In this document: in pieces, positions 18,553-26,237 of the stretch
Layout: the number at the start of each line of letters is the position of its first letter
Numbering within the stretch: position 1 is the stretch's first letter
Assembly (NCBI RefSeq): GCF_013002715.1
Contig: NZ_JABENB010000002.1
Coordinates: 682,001-746,000, forward strand
Source: Flexivirga aerilata
GTDB lineage: Bacteria > Actinomycetota > Actinomycetes > Actinomycetales > Dermatophilaceae
Reading direction: 5' to 3'
Length of the DNA stretch: 64,000 nucleotides
Notes under the pieces: generated by a model
Seen by the model: only the letters and a program-made list of their open reading frames with translations
What the model was told of the DNA's origin: nothing
Databases searched by the model: none
Translations under genes and position numbers: made by a program

Positions 18553-18790
18553 TCTCGATACGCGGCTCGTTCCTCGCCGCTACTCGATCAGCGAGTTGAG
18601 TCTCGCCGCTACTCGACCAGCGGGTTGAGCCCGGCCGCTACTCGACCAGCGGGTTGAGCCCGGCCGCTACTCGACCAGCGGGTTGAGCCCGGCCGCTACT
18701 CGACCAGCGGGTTGAGCCCGGCCGCTACTCGATCAGCGGGTTGGGGGCTGGTCTCGATACGCGGCTCGTTCCTCGCCGCTACTCGATCAG
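18549..18790 (+). repeat. 29-bp half-unit array bounded by two full hairpin elements
   Basis: Full elements at 18549-18591 and 18748-18790 share CTCGATACGCGGCTCGTT and CCTCGCCGCTACTCGATCAG (outer CTGATC/GATCAG in the first, inner GCGGC/GCCGC). Between them the right half (GCCGCTACTCGACCAG plus CGGGTTGAGCCCG) repeats at an exact 29-bp period, with CTACTCG centred at 18582, 18611, 18640, 18669, 18698 and 18727. The array fills the space between the convergent femX-like stop and the ppgK stop (TAG, 18791-18793), so it may also serve as a bidirectional terminator. Confidence 0.92.
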
Positions 18791-19552
18791 CTATTCGGCG
18801 TCCGCCTGATGGGCCAGCCAGGCGGCCCCGACGATGCCGGCGGCGTTCTGCAGCTGCGCGGCGACGATCGGTGCCCGCAGGTGCAGCAACGGCAGGAACT
18901 TGTCAGCCTTCTTGGAGACGCCGCCGCCGACCACGATCAGGTCCGGCCACAGCAGGTCCTCGATGTGGCTGAAGTAGCGCTGCAGCCGCTCCGCCCACTT
19001 CTCCCAGGACAGATCGTCCTTCTCCCGCGCGCTCTCGGCCGCCTTGGACTCGGCGTCGTGTCCGTCGATCTCGAGGTGGCCGAGCTCCGAATTAGCAACC
19101 AGCACACCGTAATTAAGCAACGCCGACCCGATACCGGTGCCGAGGGTCGACACCAGCACGAGGCCGTCGGTGTTGCGCGCCGCGCCGTAGTGCAGCTCGC
19201 CGACACCCGCCGCGTCCGCGTCGTTGACGACGGTCACCGTGCGGCCGAGCTTCTTGCTGAAGAGTTCCTCGACGTTGGTGCCGATCCATGACCGGTCGAT
19301 GTTCGCGGCCGTGCGCACGACGCCGTGGGTGACCACCGCCGGCAGCGTGATGCCGATCGGCTCCTTGCCGGTCTCGGCAGCGAAGTTGTCGGCGATCTGC
19401 GCGATGATGTCCGCGACCGCGTCCGGCGTCGACTCCTCGGGAGTCTCGATGCGCAGCCGGTCCTTGGCGAACTCGCCCTTGTCCAGGTCGACCGGTGCGC
19501 CCTTGATGCCGGTGCCGCCGACGTCGATCCCGAGTGGGTAGGTCTTGCTCAT
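18791..19552 (-). CDS. ppgK: Polyphosphate glucokinase
   Basis: A 253-residue ROK-family kinase that phosphorylates glucose with polyphosphate (and usually ATP). Diagnostic: [21 protein letters not shown] at the N-terminus, [28 protein letters not shown] with the catalytic Asp, [15 protein letters not shown] and [22 protein letters not shown] lies 10 nt before the ATG. map lies upstream on the same strand 41 nt away, so the two may be co-transcribed. Confidence 0.94.
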   Translation of the reverse strand: MSKTYPLGIDVGGTGIKGAPVDLDKGEFAKDRLRIETPEESTPDAVADIIAQIADNFAAETGKEPIGITLPAVVTHGVVRTAANIDRSWIGTNVEELFSKKLGRTVTVVNDADAAGVGELHYGAARNTDGLVLVSTLGTGIGSALLNYGVLVANSELGHLEIDGHDAESKAAESAREKDDLSWEKWAERLQRYFSHIEDLLWPDLIVVGGGVSKKADKFLPLLHLRAPIVAAQLQNAAGIVGAAWLAHQADAE

Positions 19553-19593
19553 GGCAGTGCGGACTCCTTCGTCGTGTCGTGCGCCGAGAAACC

Positions 19594-20457
19594 TTACGGC
19601 AGTGTGAGGATCTCCGGGCCGGACTCGGTGATCAGGATGGTGTGCTCGAACTGCGCCGAGCGCCGCTTGTCCTTGGTCACCACGGTCCAGCCGTCGTCCC
19701 AGAGGTCCCAGTCGGCGGTGCCGAGGTCGAGCATCGGCTCGACGGTGAAGGTCATCCCGGGCTGGATGACGTCCGCGTGCGCCGGGGCCGAGTCGTAGTG
19801 GGGGATGATCAGCCCGGAGTGGAAGACCGGGCCGACCCCGTGACCGGTGTAGTCGCGCACCACGCCATACCCGAAGCGCGAGGCGTACATCTCGATGACC
19901 CGGCCGATGACGTTGACCTCGCGCCCCGGCTTGGCGGCCTTGATGCCGCGCATCATCGCCTCCTCGGTGCGCTCGACCAGCAGCCGGGACTCCTCGTCGA
20001 CGTCGCCGACCAGGAAGGTCGCGCAGTTGTCGCCGTGCGCGCCGTCCTTGTAGGCGGTGATGTCGATCTTGACGATGTCGCCGTCCTGCAGCTCGCGGTC
20101 GTCGGGGATGCCGTGGCAGATCACCTCGTTGACGCTGGTGCAGAGCGACTTGGGGAAGCCGCGGTAACCCAGCGTCGAGGGATAGGCGCCGTGGTCGAGG
20201 ACGAACTCGTGCCCGATGCGGTCGAGTTCGTCGGTGGTGACGCCGGGCCGTACGGCGGCGCCCGCGGCCTGCAGAGCCTGCGCCGCGATCCGCGAGGAGA
20301 CCCGGATCCGCTCGATCAGGTCGGGGTCGCGCACCTCCGAACCAGTGAACTCCGCCGGGGCGGGACGGTCGACGTACTCGGGGCGGGCGATGCTCGCCGG
20401 CACCGGGCGTCGGGGACTGAGCCGACCGGGTCGGACGGGAGTGCTGGTCGCGGACAT
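19594..20457 (-). CDS. map: Type I methionyl aminopeptidase
   Basis: A 287-residue MetAP removing initiator Met. Metal ligands are seen in [16 protein letters not shown] (two Asp), TGHGVG (His), EPMLD (Glu) and QFEHTI (Glu). The N-terminal 35 residues include [12 protein letters not shown], the PXXP-like linker typical of actinobacterial MetAP1c. ATG 20457 follows a clear leaderless -10, so the frame open further upstream is not used. Confidence 0.95.
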   Translation of the reverse strand: MSATSTPVRPGRLSPRRPVPASIARPEYVDRPAPAEFTGSEVRDPDLIERIRVSSRIAAQALQAAGAAVRPGVTTDELDRIGHEFVLDHGAYPSTLGYRGFPKSLCTSVNEVICHGIPDDRELQDGDIVKIDITAYKDGAHGDNCATFLVGDVDEESRLLVERTEEAMMRGIKAAKPGREVNVIGRVIEMYASRFGYGVVRDYTGHGVGPVFHSGLIIPHYDSAPAHADVIQPGMTFTVEPMLDLGTADWDLWDDGWTVVTKDKRRSAQFEHTILITESGPEILTLP

Positions 20458-20464
20458 ATGGTGC

Positions 20465-20470
20465 AGTCTA
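20465..20470 (-). promoter_or_regulatory. -10 element TAGACT of map
   Basis: Minus-strand TAGACT, seven bases (GCACCAT), ATG 20457. The divergent 58-aa gene starts only 52 nt to the right, so both promoters share this short interval. Confidence 0.5.
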
Positions 20471-20521
20471 AGGAGCAAGACAGCGCGCACCGCGCATCCG
20501 TCATGAGTGAGGAGCACCGAA

Positions 20522-20698
20522 GTGGCCTACTGGTTCAACGTCGACACGCGTCAGGTGGAGAAGGACGGGGAGACCGACCCCAAGGCGAAGCTGCTCGGCC
20601 CGTACGACTCCGAGGACGAGGCGCGCAACGCGCTGGAGTCGGCGCGCGAGCGCACCGAGGAGTGGGACAAGGCCGACAAGGAGTGGAACGAAGGCTGA
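20522..20698 (+). CDS. Small acidic conserved protein, 58 aa
   Basis: GTG 20522 is preceded by GAGTGAGGAG, a good ribosome-binding site, 6 nt upstream. The product ([46 protein letters not shown]) is a short acidic protein with an AYWFNVDT opening, LLGPY, and a helical charged tail. Very similar small proteins occur beside map in many actinobacteria and are often mislabelled as methionine aminopeptidase; the GPYDSEDEA pattern recalls SPOR-like proteins. Function unknown. Divergent from map. Confidence 0.8.
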   Translation: MAYWFNVDTRQVEKDGETDPKAKLLGPYDSEDEARNALESARERTEEWDKADKEWNEG

Positions 20699-20719
20699 GC
20701 GCTCCTTCGTAAGGCGTCG

Positions 20720-21928
20720 GTGCTGACGCCCTACCGGGCACTGCTCGCGGTGCCCGGTGCACGCACCTTCCTACTCGGCTCCGGCATCGCCCGCCTCGGC
20801 GGCGCGATGTTCGGAGTCGCAGTGGTTGCAATGGTTTCCGGCCGACGTGGCTCCTATGGGCTGGCCGGTGCGGTGTCCGCGGTCGGTCTGGTCGTGCTCG
20901 CGGCCACCGCGTCGAGCGTCGGTCGGGTCATCGACCGGCGGGGTCAGCGCCGGGTCACGCTGCCACTCACCGCGTGGAGCACCCTCTGGGGTGCCGCCCT
21001 GATCGTCGCCTCGTGGGTCGGCGCCCCCGACTGGACGCTGTTCGTCGGCTACGGGCTGTCCGCGGTGGTCGTCTCGACCGGGTCGATGAGCCGCGCGCGG
21101 TGGTCCTACCTGCTGGCGGACAGCCCCGGCCGGCTGCACACCGCGATGTCGCTGGAGCAGGTGCTCGACGAACTGTCGTTCGTGGTGGGGCCCGCCGTCG
21201 CAGTGTTGCTCGCGACCACCATCGAGCCGGAGGCCGGGCTCATCGCCGCGTTCGTCCTGTATGCCGTGGGCGCTCTCGTCTTCGTGTCCGCCCGGTCGAC
21301 CGAGCCGCCGGTGCACCGCGAGGAGGGCGCGGTCGCGGCACTCGTCATACGCAATCCGGCGGTGCTGGTCGTGGCGACGGTCATGGTGCTTACGGGTGGC
21401 ATCTTCGGCTCGAACGAGGTTGTCACGCTTGCCTTTTCGGGTGAGCTCGGCCGCAAGGACCTGGCCGGGCTGATCCTCGCGGTGTTCGCGATCGGCTCGG
21501 CGACCTCGGCGCTGGTCGTCGGCGCGCGCGCCACCCGAGGGTCGCTGGCTCGCGCGCTCGTGCTCGGCACCGGCGGGATGTTCCTGCTCGAGGCACCGGT
21601 CCTGCTCGTGACCTCGCTGCCCGCGCTCGCCGCCGTGCTCCTCGTCGCCGGCATCGCCACGGCACCGACCCTGATCACCTCGATGAAGCTGGCCCAGGCG
21701 CTCGTGCCGCCCTCACAGGTCAACGAGTCGATGGGCCTGGTCTTCACCGGCACCGTGGTCGGCGTCGCCGCGGGCTCCGCGATCAGCGGCGCGGTCGTCC
21801 AGCACGCCGGCGCCCGAGCCGGCTACCTCGTGCCGGTGCTCTCCGGGCTGGGCGCCCTCCTGCTCGCCGGTGCCTGCTACCGGCTGCTGCACCGGACCCG
21901 TGAATACGCCAGCCCTGGCGATGTGTGA
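20720..21928 (+). CDS. MFS transporter
   Basis: A 402-residue protein with about twelve membrane segments in two halves, separated by a short cytoplasmic loop near residues 190-205 (STEPPVHREEGA). The first-loop motif is GRVIDRRGQRRV, as in the major facilitator superfamily. The substrate is unknown; it resembles drug/metabolite exporters. GTG at 20720 follows the small acidic gene by 21 nt on the same strand. No strong ribosome-binding site. Confidence 0.8.
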   Translation: MLTPYRALLAVPGARTFLLGSGIARLGGAMFGVAVVAMVSGRRGSYGLAGAVSAVGLVVLAATASSVGRVIDRRGQRRVTLPLTAWSTLWGAALIVASWVGAPDWTLFVGYGLSAVVVSTGSMSRARWSYLLADSPGRLHTAMSLEQVLDELSFVVGPAVAVLLATTIEPEAGLIAAFVLYAVGALVFVSARSTEPPVHREEGAVAALVIRNPAVLVVATVMVLTGGIFGSNEVVTLAFSGELGRKDLAGLILAVFAIGSATSALVVGARATRGSLARALVLGTGGMFLLEAPVLLVTSLPALAAVLLVAGIATAPTLITSMKLAQALVPPSQVNESMGLVFTGTVVGVAAGSAISGAVVQHAGARAGYLVPVLSGLGALLLAGACYRLLHRTREYASPGDV

Positions 21929-21961
21929 AAGGCACTGAAAGCAGCTGCGCCCCAACCGTTT

Positions 21962-22966
21962 TCAGCGGGGTGGCGCCGTCGTCTCGCGCACGATCAGCTC
22001 GGTCTCCAGCTGGAACGGGTGCGCGAAGGCACCCGGGTCCTCGGCGAGCGCCACGACGCGCTCGACGGCGACCTTGCCCATCGCGGCCAGCGGCTGACGG
22101 ACCGTGGTCATCGGCACGGGCGCCCACCGCGCCATGATCGTGTCGTCGAAACCGACGATGGACAGGTCGTCGGGCACGGCGAGGCCGCGCTCGGTGGCCG
22201 CCCGAAGGGTGCCGAGCGCGCTCGCGTCGCTCGAGGCGAAGATCGCGGTCGGCCGGTCGGGCAGGGCCAGCAGCTGATGGCCGGCGTGGCGGGCCTGCTC
22301 CACGGCATACAGGTCACCGGCGCGCAGCTCCGGTGACGGCTCGATCCCGTGATCGATCAGGGCGCTGGTGTAGCCGTGCAGTCGCTCGCGTGCGGGCAAT
22401 GAGGTCGGCGGCCCGTCGACGAAGCCGATCCGGCGATGCCCGAGCGAGATGAGGTGCTCCGTCGCGGCGCGGCCGCCGGCCCAGTTGGTCGCCGAGATCG
22501 ACACGACCGATTTGCTCACCGTGCCGATCGGGTCGACGACCACCAGCGCGAGCCCGGCCTGCGCGCACCACTCGACCTCGCGATCGGTGAGTGGCGTTGT
22601 CACCGCGATGATTCCGCCGACACCGCGAGCGGCCGCGGCGTCGAACCAGGCCTTGCTGAGCGCTCGCGGCTCGATGTCCTCGATGACCCGCTCGACGGTC
22701 AGCGACTGCCGCGAACGCGCGGCCGCCTCGGTGGCGCCGCTCATCACCGCCAGCGAGTAGGGGCTGACCAGATCGTCGAAGAGCATCAGCACCGACGGCA
22801 GCCGGCGGCGGGCCCGATGGCGTGATTGGTAGCCGAGGGTCGCGGCCGACCGCAGCACCCGCTCCTGCGTCTCCGGGCTGACGTCGGGACGGCCGTTGAG
22901 CACCTTCGACGCCGTCGACATCGAGACGCCCGCGTCGTCCGCCACTGCGCGCAGATTCGCGCTCAC
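21962..22966 (-). CDS. LacI-family repressor of the xylooligosaccharide locus
   Basis: A 334-residue regulator. The helix-turn-helix is NLRAVADDAGVSMSTASKVLNGRPDVS at the N-terminus, with the hinge helix ETQERVLRSAATLGY, followed by a periplasmic-binding-protein-like sensor domain (VVDPIGTVSKSVVSISATNWAGGRAATEHLISLGHRRIGFV; AIFASSDASALG; LSIVGFDDT). GTG 22966 has AAGGAGCA upstream. Divergent from the binding-protein gene with about 135 bp between, where pseudo-palindromic operators lie; layout like bxlR in streptomycetes. A xylose-type effector is inferred. Confidence 0.9.
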   Translation of the reverse strand: MSANLRAVADDAGVSMSTASKVLNGRPDVSPETQERVLRSAATLGYQSRHRARRRLPSVLMLFDDLVSPYSLAVMSGATEAAARSRQSLTVERVIEDIEPRALSKAWFDAAAARGVGGIIAVTTPLTDREVEWCAQAGLALVVVDPIGTVSKSVVSISATNWAGGRAATEHLISLGHRRIGFVDGPPTSLPARERLHGYTSALIDHGIEPSPELRAGDLYAVEQARHAGHQLLALPDRPTAIFASSDASALGTLRAATERGLAVPDDLSIVGFDDTIMARWAPVPMTTVRQPLAAMGKVAVERVVALAEDPGAFAHPFQLETELIVRETTAPPR

Positions 22967-23005
22967 CCACTGCTCCTTGTCGGTTGTGAAGACTTGCCAA
23001 AGCCC

Positions 23006-23034
23006 TTGACCGGCCGGTCGGGCGGGTCTACGGT
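23006..23034 (+). promoter_or_regulatory. Promoter of the xylooligosaccharide operon
   Basis: TTGACC (23006-23011), a 17-bp spacer, and TACGGT (23029-23034) form a near-ideal vegetative promoter, unusual in a window where most promoters show only a -10. Transcription would start near 23041. Confidence 0.7.
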
Positions 23035-23041
23035 ACCCGCA

Positions 23042-23080
23042 CTCGAAAGTTTTCGGAAAATATTTCGTGAGCGTTTTCGC
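23042..23080 (+). promoter_or_regulatory. AT-rich operator region for the LacI repressor
   Basis: Just after the predicted start point lie overlapping imperfect palindromes: CGAAAGTTTTCG (23044-23055) and CGGAAAATATTTCG (23054-23067), then GAGCGTTTTCGC. CGAAA/TTTCG arms are common in actinobacterial LacI operators. The region is much richer in A and T than its surroundings. Confidence 0.55.
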
Positions 23081-23101
23081 AACGAAGCGAAGGAGCCGTC
23101 C

Positions 23102-24403
23102 ATGTCCGTCTCTCGTCGTCAGCTTCTGAAAGGTGCGGTCGCCAGCGCGCCGCTCTTCGCCCTCGCCGCCTGCGGCAGTAAGGCGGGCCAGGCAGGGGGT
23201 GGGTCCGCGGGGCTCAGCGCCTGGGCACTCACCGGAGGCCCCGAGCAGGTCTTCAAGGACACCTTTGCCGCGTGGAACTCCGCCAACCCCGATCACAAGT
23301 TCACCGTGCAGTACTTCGCCAACGACTCCTACAAGCAGAAGATCCGCACGTCGGTCGGCTCCGGCAACGGCCCGACGCTGATCTACTCGTGGGCCGGCGG
23401 CACGCTCAAGGACTACGTCGCGAGCAAGGACGTGGTCGACCTCACCGACAAGATCCCCAATCTCACCAAGCGGGTGATCCCGTCGGTGCTCGATGTGGGG
23501 AAGGTCGACGGCAAGGTCTACGCGGTGCCGATCAACAACTCCCAGCCGGTGCTCTTCTACTACAACAAGCTGCTGTTCAAGCAGGCCGGTGTGCAGGTGC
23601 CGACCACCTTCGGCCAGCTGCTGAGCGCGGTCCGGACCTTCAAGGCCAAGGGCATCCTGCCGATCGCGCTCGCCGGCCAGAGTCAGTGGCCGGAGCTGAT
23701 GTGGATCGAATACCTGGTGGACCGGATCGGCGGCCCGGAGCCCTTCAAGAAGGTGTTTGAGCAGACCAAGGGCGCGTGGTCGGACCCGGCCTTCAGCAAG
23801 GCCTTCGAGAAGCTGAAGCAGCTCATCGACGCCGGCGCGTTCGGCAACCGGTTCGGCTCCGTGGTCGCCGACAACAACGCCGATGCCGCGCTGGTCTACA
23901 CCAACAAGGCCGCGATGCTGTTGCAGGGCAGCTGGGTCTACACCACCTTCACGGGTGACGCCGCCGCGTGGGTCAAGCAGGGCAATCTCGGCTGGTTCGA
24001 CTTCCCGACGGTCGAGGGCGGGGTCGGCGACAAGAGCGACGTCTACGGCAACCCGTCCAACTACTTCTCGGTCTCGGCCAAGGCGTCGAAGCAGAACCAG
24101 GACCAGGCGGCGAAATTCCTCGACACTTACAACCTCAACGACAAGGCATGCAAGGAACTCATCGACATGGGCCTGGTCCCCGCGGTGCAGAACATCGAGG
24201 GCCAGCTCGCGGCCAGCAAGGACAAGGACTTCCTCGAATACACCTACACCATGACGCAGAACGCGAAGTCGTTCCAATTGTCCTGGGACCAGGCGCTTTC
24301 GGACTCCCAGGCGCAGACGCTGCTCACCAAGCTGTCGCAGTTCTTCCTCGGCCAGGCCACGGGAGCGCAGTACATCGCGGCGATGAACGGCACGATCAAA
24401 TGA
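23102..24403 (+). CDS. ABC sugar-binding lipoprotein (CUT1), xylooligosaccharide type
   Basis: A 433-residue solute-binding protein. The signal has a twin-arginine start (SRRQLLK, residues 4-10) and a lipobox LAAC with the lipid-carrying Cys24, so Tat export and lipid anchoring are likely. The mature part is a family 1 sugar-binding protein (NNSQPVLFYYNKLLFKQAG, LLQGSWVYTTF). With the two permeases, GH3 enzymes and xylA it forms a set like bxlE in Streptomyces; the exact sugar is inferred. A GAAGGAG site precedes ATG 23102. The stop overlaps the next gene by 4 nt. Confidence 0.9.
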   Translation: MSVSRRQLLKGAVASAPLFALAACGSKAGQAGGGSAGLSAWALTGGPEQVFKDTFAAWNSANPDHKFTVQYFANDSYKQKIRTSVGSGNGPTLIYSWAGGTLKDYVASKDVVDLTDKIPNLTKRVIPSVLDVGKVDGKVYAVPINNSQPVLFYYNKLLFKQAGVQVPTTFGQLLSAVRTFKAKGILPIALAGQSQWPELMWIEYLVDRIGGPEPFKKVFEQTKGAWSDPAFSKAFEKLKQLIDAGAFGNRFGSVVADNNADAALVYTNKAAMLLQGSWVYTTFTGDAAAWVKQGNLGWFDFPTVEGGVGDKSDVYGNPSNYFSVSAKASKQNQDQAAKFLDTYNLNDKACKELIDMGLVPAVQNIEGQLAASKDKDFLEYTYTMTQNAKSFQLSWDQALSDSQAQTLLTKLSQFFLGQATGAQYIAAMNGTIK

Positions 24404-25350
24404 GTATGCCGGGAAGCACCCTCGCCCCGCCCGCCGCTCCCGGCGAGCGCTCGGCCGCATCGGTCACGAGTCACGTCTCCGGCCGCCGCGGGCCCAGCCT
24501 GTGGATGCTCGTCCCGGCCATGGCGTTCTTCGCCTTCTTCGGTCTCGTGCCGCTGCTCGGCACCGTGGTCCTGTCGTTCTTCACCTGGAACGGCCTCGGC
24601 ACGCCGTCGTTCGCCGGGCTCGACAACTGGACCACGGTGCTGCAGCGCAGCGCGACCTACCACGCACTGTGGCTGACCATCCTGATGTGCGCGGCCACCT
24701 TCGTCGTGCAGTTCCCGATCAGCCTGCTGCTGGGTGTGTTCATGGCCGGCCGGCAGCGCTACCGCGCGGTCTTCTCCGTGCTCTACTTCCTGCCGCTGCT
24801 GTTCTCCGCGACAGCCATCGGCATCGCCTTCAAGAACCTGCTCGACCCCAACTTCGGGTTGTCCAGTGCCTTGCATCTCGGTGTGCTGCAACAGGATTGG
24901 CTCGGCTCGCCGGGGCTGGCGTTCTGGGTGGTGATCCTGGTCGTCTCGTGGTGCTTCATCCCGTTCCACTCCCTGCTCTACCAGGCGGGCGCGCGGCAGA
25001 TCCCGCAGACGATGTACGAAGCGGCCCAGCTGGACGGTGCCGGACGGGTGCGCTGCTTCTTCAGCATCACCCTGCCGCAGCTGAAGTACACGATCGTCAC
25101 CAGCACCACGCTGATGGTCGTGGGAACGCTCACCTCCTTCGACCTGATCTACGTGATGACCAACGGTGGCCCCGGTGACGCGACGCGGATCCTGCCGGTC
25201 GACATGTATCTCCAGGGTTTCCAGAGCAATCAGATGGGCCTGGCCAGCGTCATCGCGGCGATCCTCATCGCGCTCGGTCTCACCTTCTCGCTGGTGCTCA
25301 ACCGGCTGAGCGGCAGCGACCGCATGGAGAGCCAGATGGAGGGCATGTGA
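24400..25350 (+). CDS. ABC sugar transporter permease 1 (MalF-like)
   Basis: A 316-residue inner-membrane permease with six membrane segments. The cytoplasmic EAA loop is MYEAAQLDGAGRVRCFFSITLPQL (about residues 206-229). An N-terminal Ala/Ser-rich tail of 35 residues precedes the first segment. ATG 24400 overlaps the binding-protein stop (ATGA); ATG 24406 is two codons later. It heterodimerises with the next permease. Confidence 0.92.
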   Translation: MSMPGSTLAPPAAPGERSAASVTSHVSGRRGPSLWMLVPAMAFFAFFGLVPLLGTVVLSFFTWNGLGTPSFAGLDNWTTVLQRSATYHALWLTILMCAATFVVQFPISLLLGVFMAGRQRYRAVFSVLYFLPLLFSATAIGIAFKNLLDPNFGLSSALHLGVLQQDWLGSPGLAFWVVILVVSWCFIPFHSLLYQAGARQIPQTMYEAAQLDGAGRVRCFFSITLPQLKYTIVTSTTLMVVGTLTSFDLIYVMTNGGPGDATRILPVDMYLQGFQSNQMGLASVIAAILIALGLTFSLVLNRLSGSDRMESQMEGM

Positions 25351-26210
25351 TGACCCGCGACGTGGTGAACCGCCGACCCAACCTGCCCGGTGGCCTGCTG
25401 GGCTTCCTCTGGCTGATCCTCACCATCGGCCCGATCTACTACGTGGTGATCACCAGCCTGAAGTCGCAGAGCGACTACTACGACTCCAATGCGCTCGGTC
25501 TGCCGACCAATCCGACGTTGCGGGCCTACCGCACCGTGCTGCAGAACGACTTCCTGCGCTACTTCCTCAACAGTCTCGTCGTCGCCGTCGTGACCGTGGC
25601 GGTGGTGGTCGCGATCTCACTCATGGCCAGCTACGTGATCGTCCGCCGAGTGTCCGCCGTGGCACGTCTGTCGCAGCGAATCTTCTTGCTGGGCATAGCG
25701 ATTCCGATCCAGGCGACGATCGTGCCGGTCTACTACCTGATCGTGCAGCTCGGTCTCTACGACACGTTGCCGGCGCTGATCCTGCCCGGCATCGCGTTCG
25801 CCATCCCGATCACCGTCCTGATCCTCGTCAACTACCTGCGGGACATCCCGGTCGAGCTCTACGACTCGATGCAGGCCGACGGGGCGAGCGACTGGCGCAC
25901 CTTCGTCAGCCTCGTCATCCCGCTGTCGCGGCCGGCGATCGTGACAGTGGCGATCTACGACGCCCTCAACTGCTGGAACGGCTTCCTCTTCCCGCTGATC
26001 CTCACCCAGAGCGAGAACGTGCGCACCCTGCCGCTGTCGCTGTGGAGCTACCAGGGCGAGTTCAGCTCCGACACCCCGCCGTGCTGGCCGCAGTGGTGCT
26101 CTCCTGCCTGCCGATCCTCGCGGCATACATCGTCGGCCGCCGCCAGCTGGTGGCCGGCCTCACCGCCGGATTCGGCAAGTGACCCAAAGTCCGTGACCAA
26201 CGTTCCATGA
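25350..26210 (+). CDS. ABC sugar transporter permease 2 (MalG-like), frameshifted near the end
   Basis: As it stands this frame encodes 286 residues. Up to SLWSYQGEFSSDTP (about residue 243) it is a normal MalG-type permease with six segments and the EAA loop LYDSMQADGASDWRTFVSLVIPL. After that the frame reads a Trp/Ser/Pro-rich tail unlike the family. The expected C-terminus (VLAAVVLSCLPILAAYIVGRR, then LTAGFGK) is present in another frame at 26081-26182. One G missing near 26078-26079 explains it. Either a real inactivating mutation or a sequencing error. ATG 25350 overlaps the previous stop. Confidence 0.85.
   Translation: MTRDVVNRRPNLPGGLLGFLWLILTIGPIYYVVITSLKSQSDYYDSNALGLPTNPTLRAYRTVLQNDFLRYFLNSLVVAVVTVAVVVAISLMASYVIVRRVSAVARLSQRIFLLGIAIPIQATIVPVYYLIVQLGLYDTLPALILPGIAFAIPITVLILVNYLRDIPVELYDSMQADGASDWRTFVSLVIPLSRPAIVTVAIYDALNCWNGFLFPLILTQSENVRTLPLSLWSYQGEFSSDTPPCWPQWCSPACRSSRHTSSAAASWWPASPPDSASDPKSVTNVP
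26081..26182 (+). pseudogene. Out-of-frame C-terminal tail of permease 2
   Basis: Read from 26081 in the +2 frame the DNA gives VLAAVVLSCLPILAAYIVGRR and ends GLTAGFGK with TGA at 26180-26182, the standard end of CUT1 MalG-type permeases. It contains the sixth membrane segment that the longer frame lacks. Confidence 0.75.
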
Positions 26211-26237
26211 CCCATGACCCACGCCCAAGGAGACCGT

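Noticed and set aside
22967..24460. N-terminal extension of the LacI regulator to 832 aa
   Set aside because: The upstream part is antisense to the binding-protein gene; the helix-turn-helix begins right after GTG 22966.
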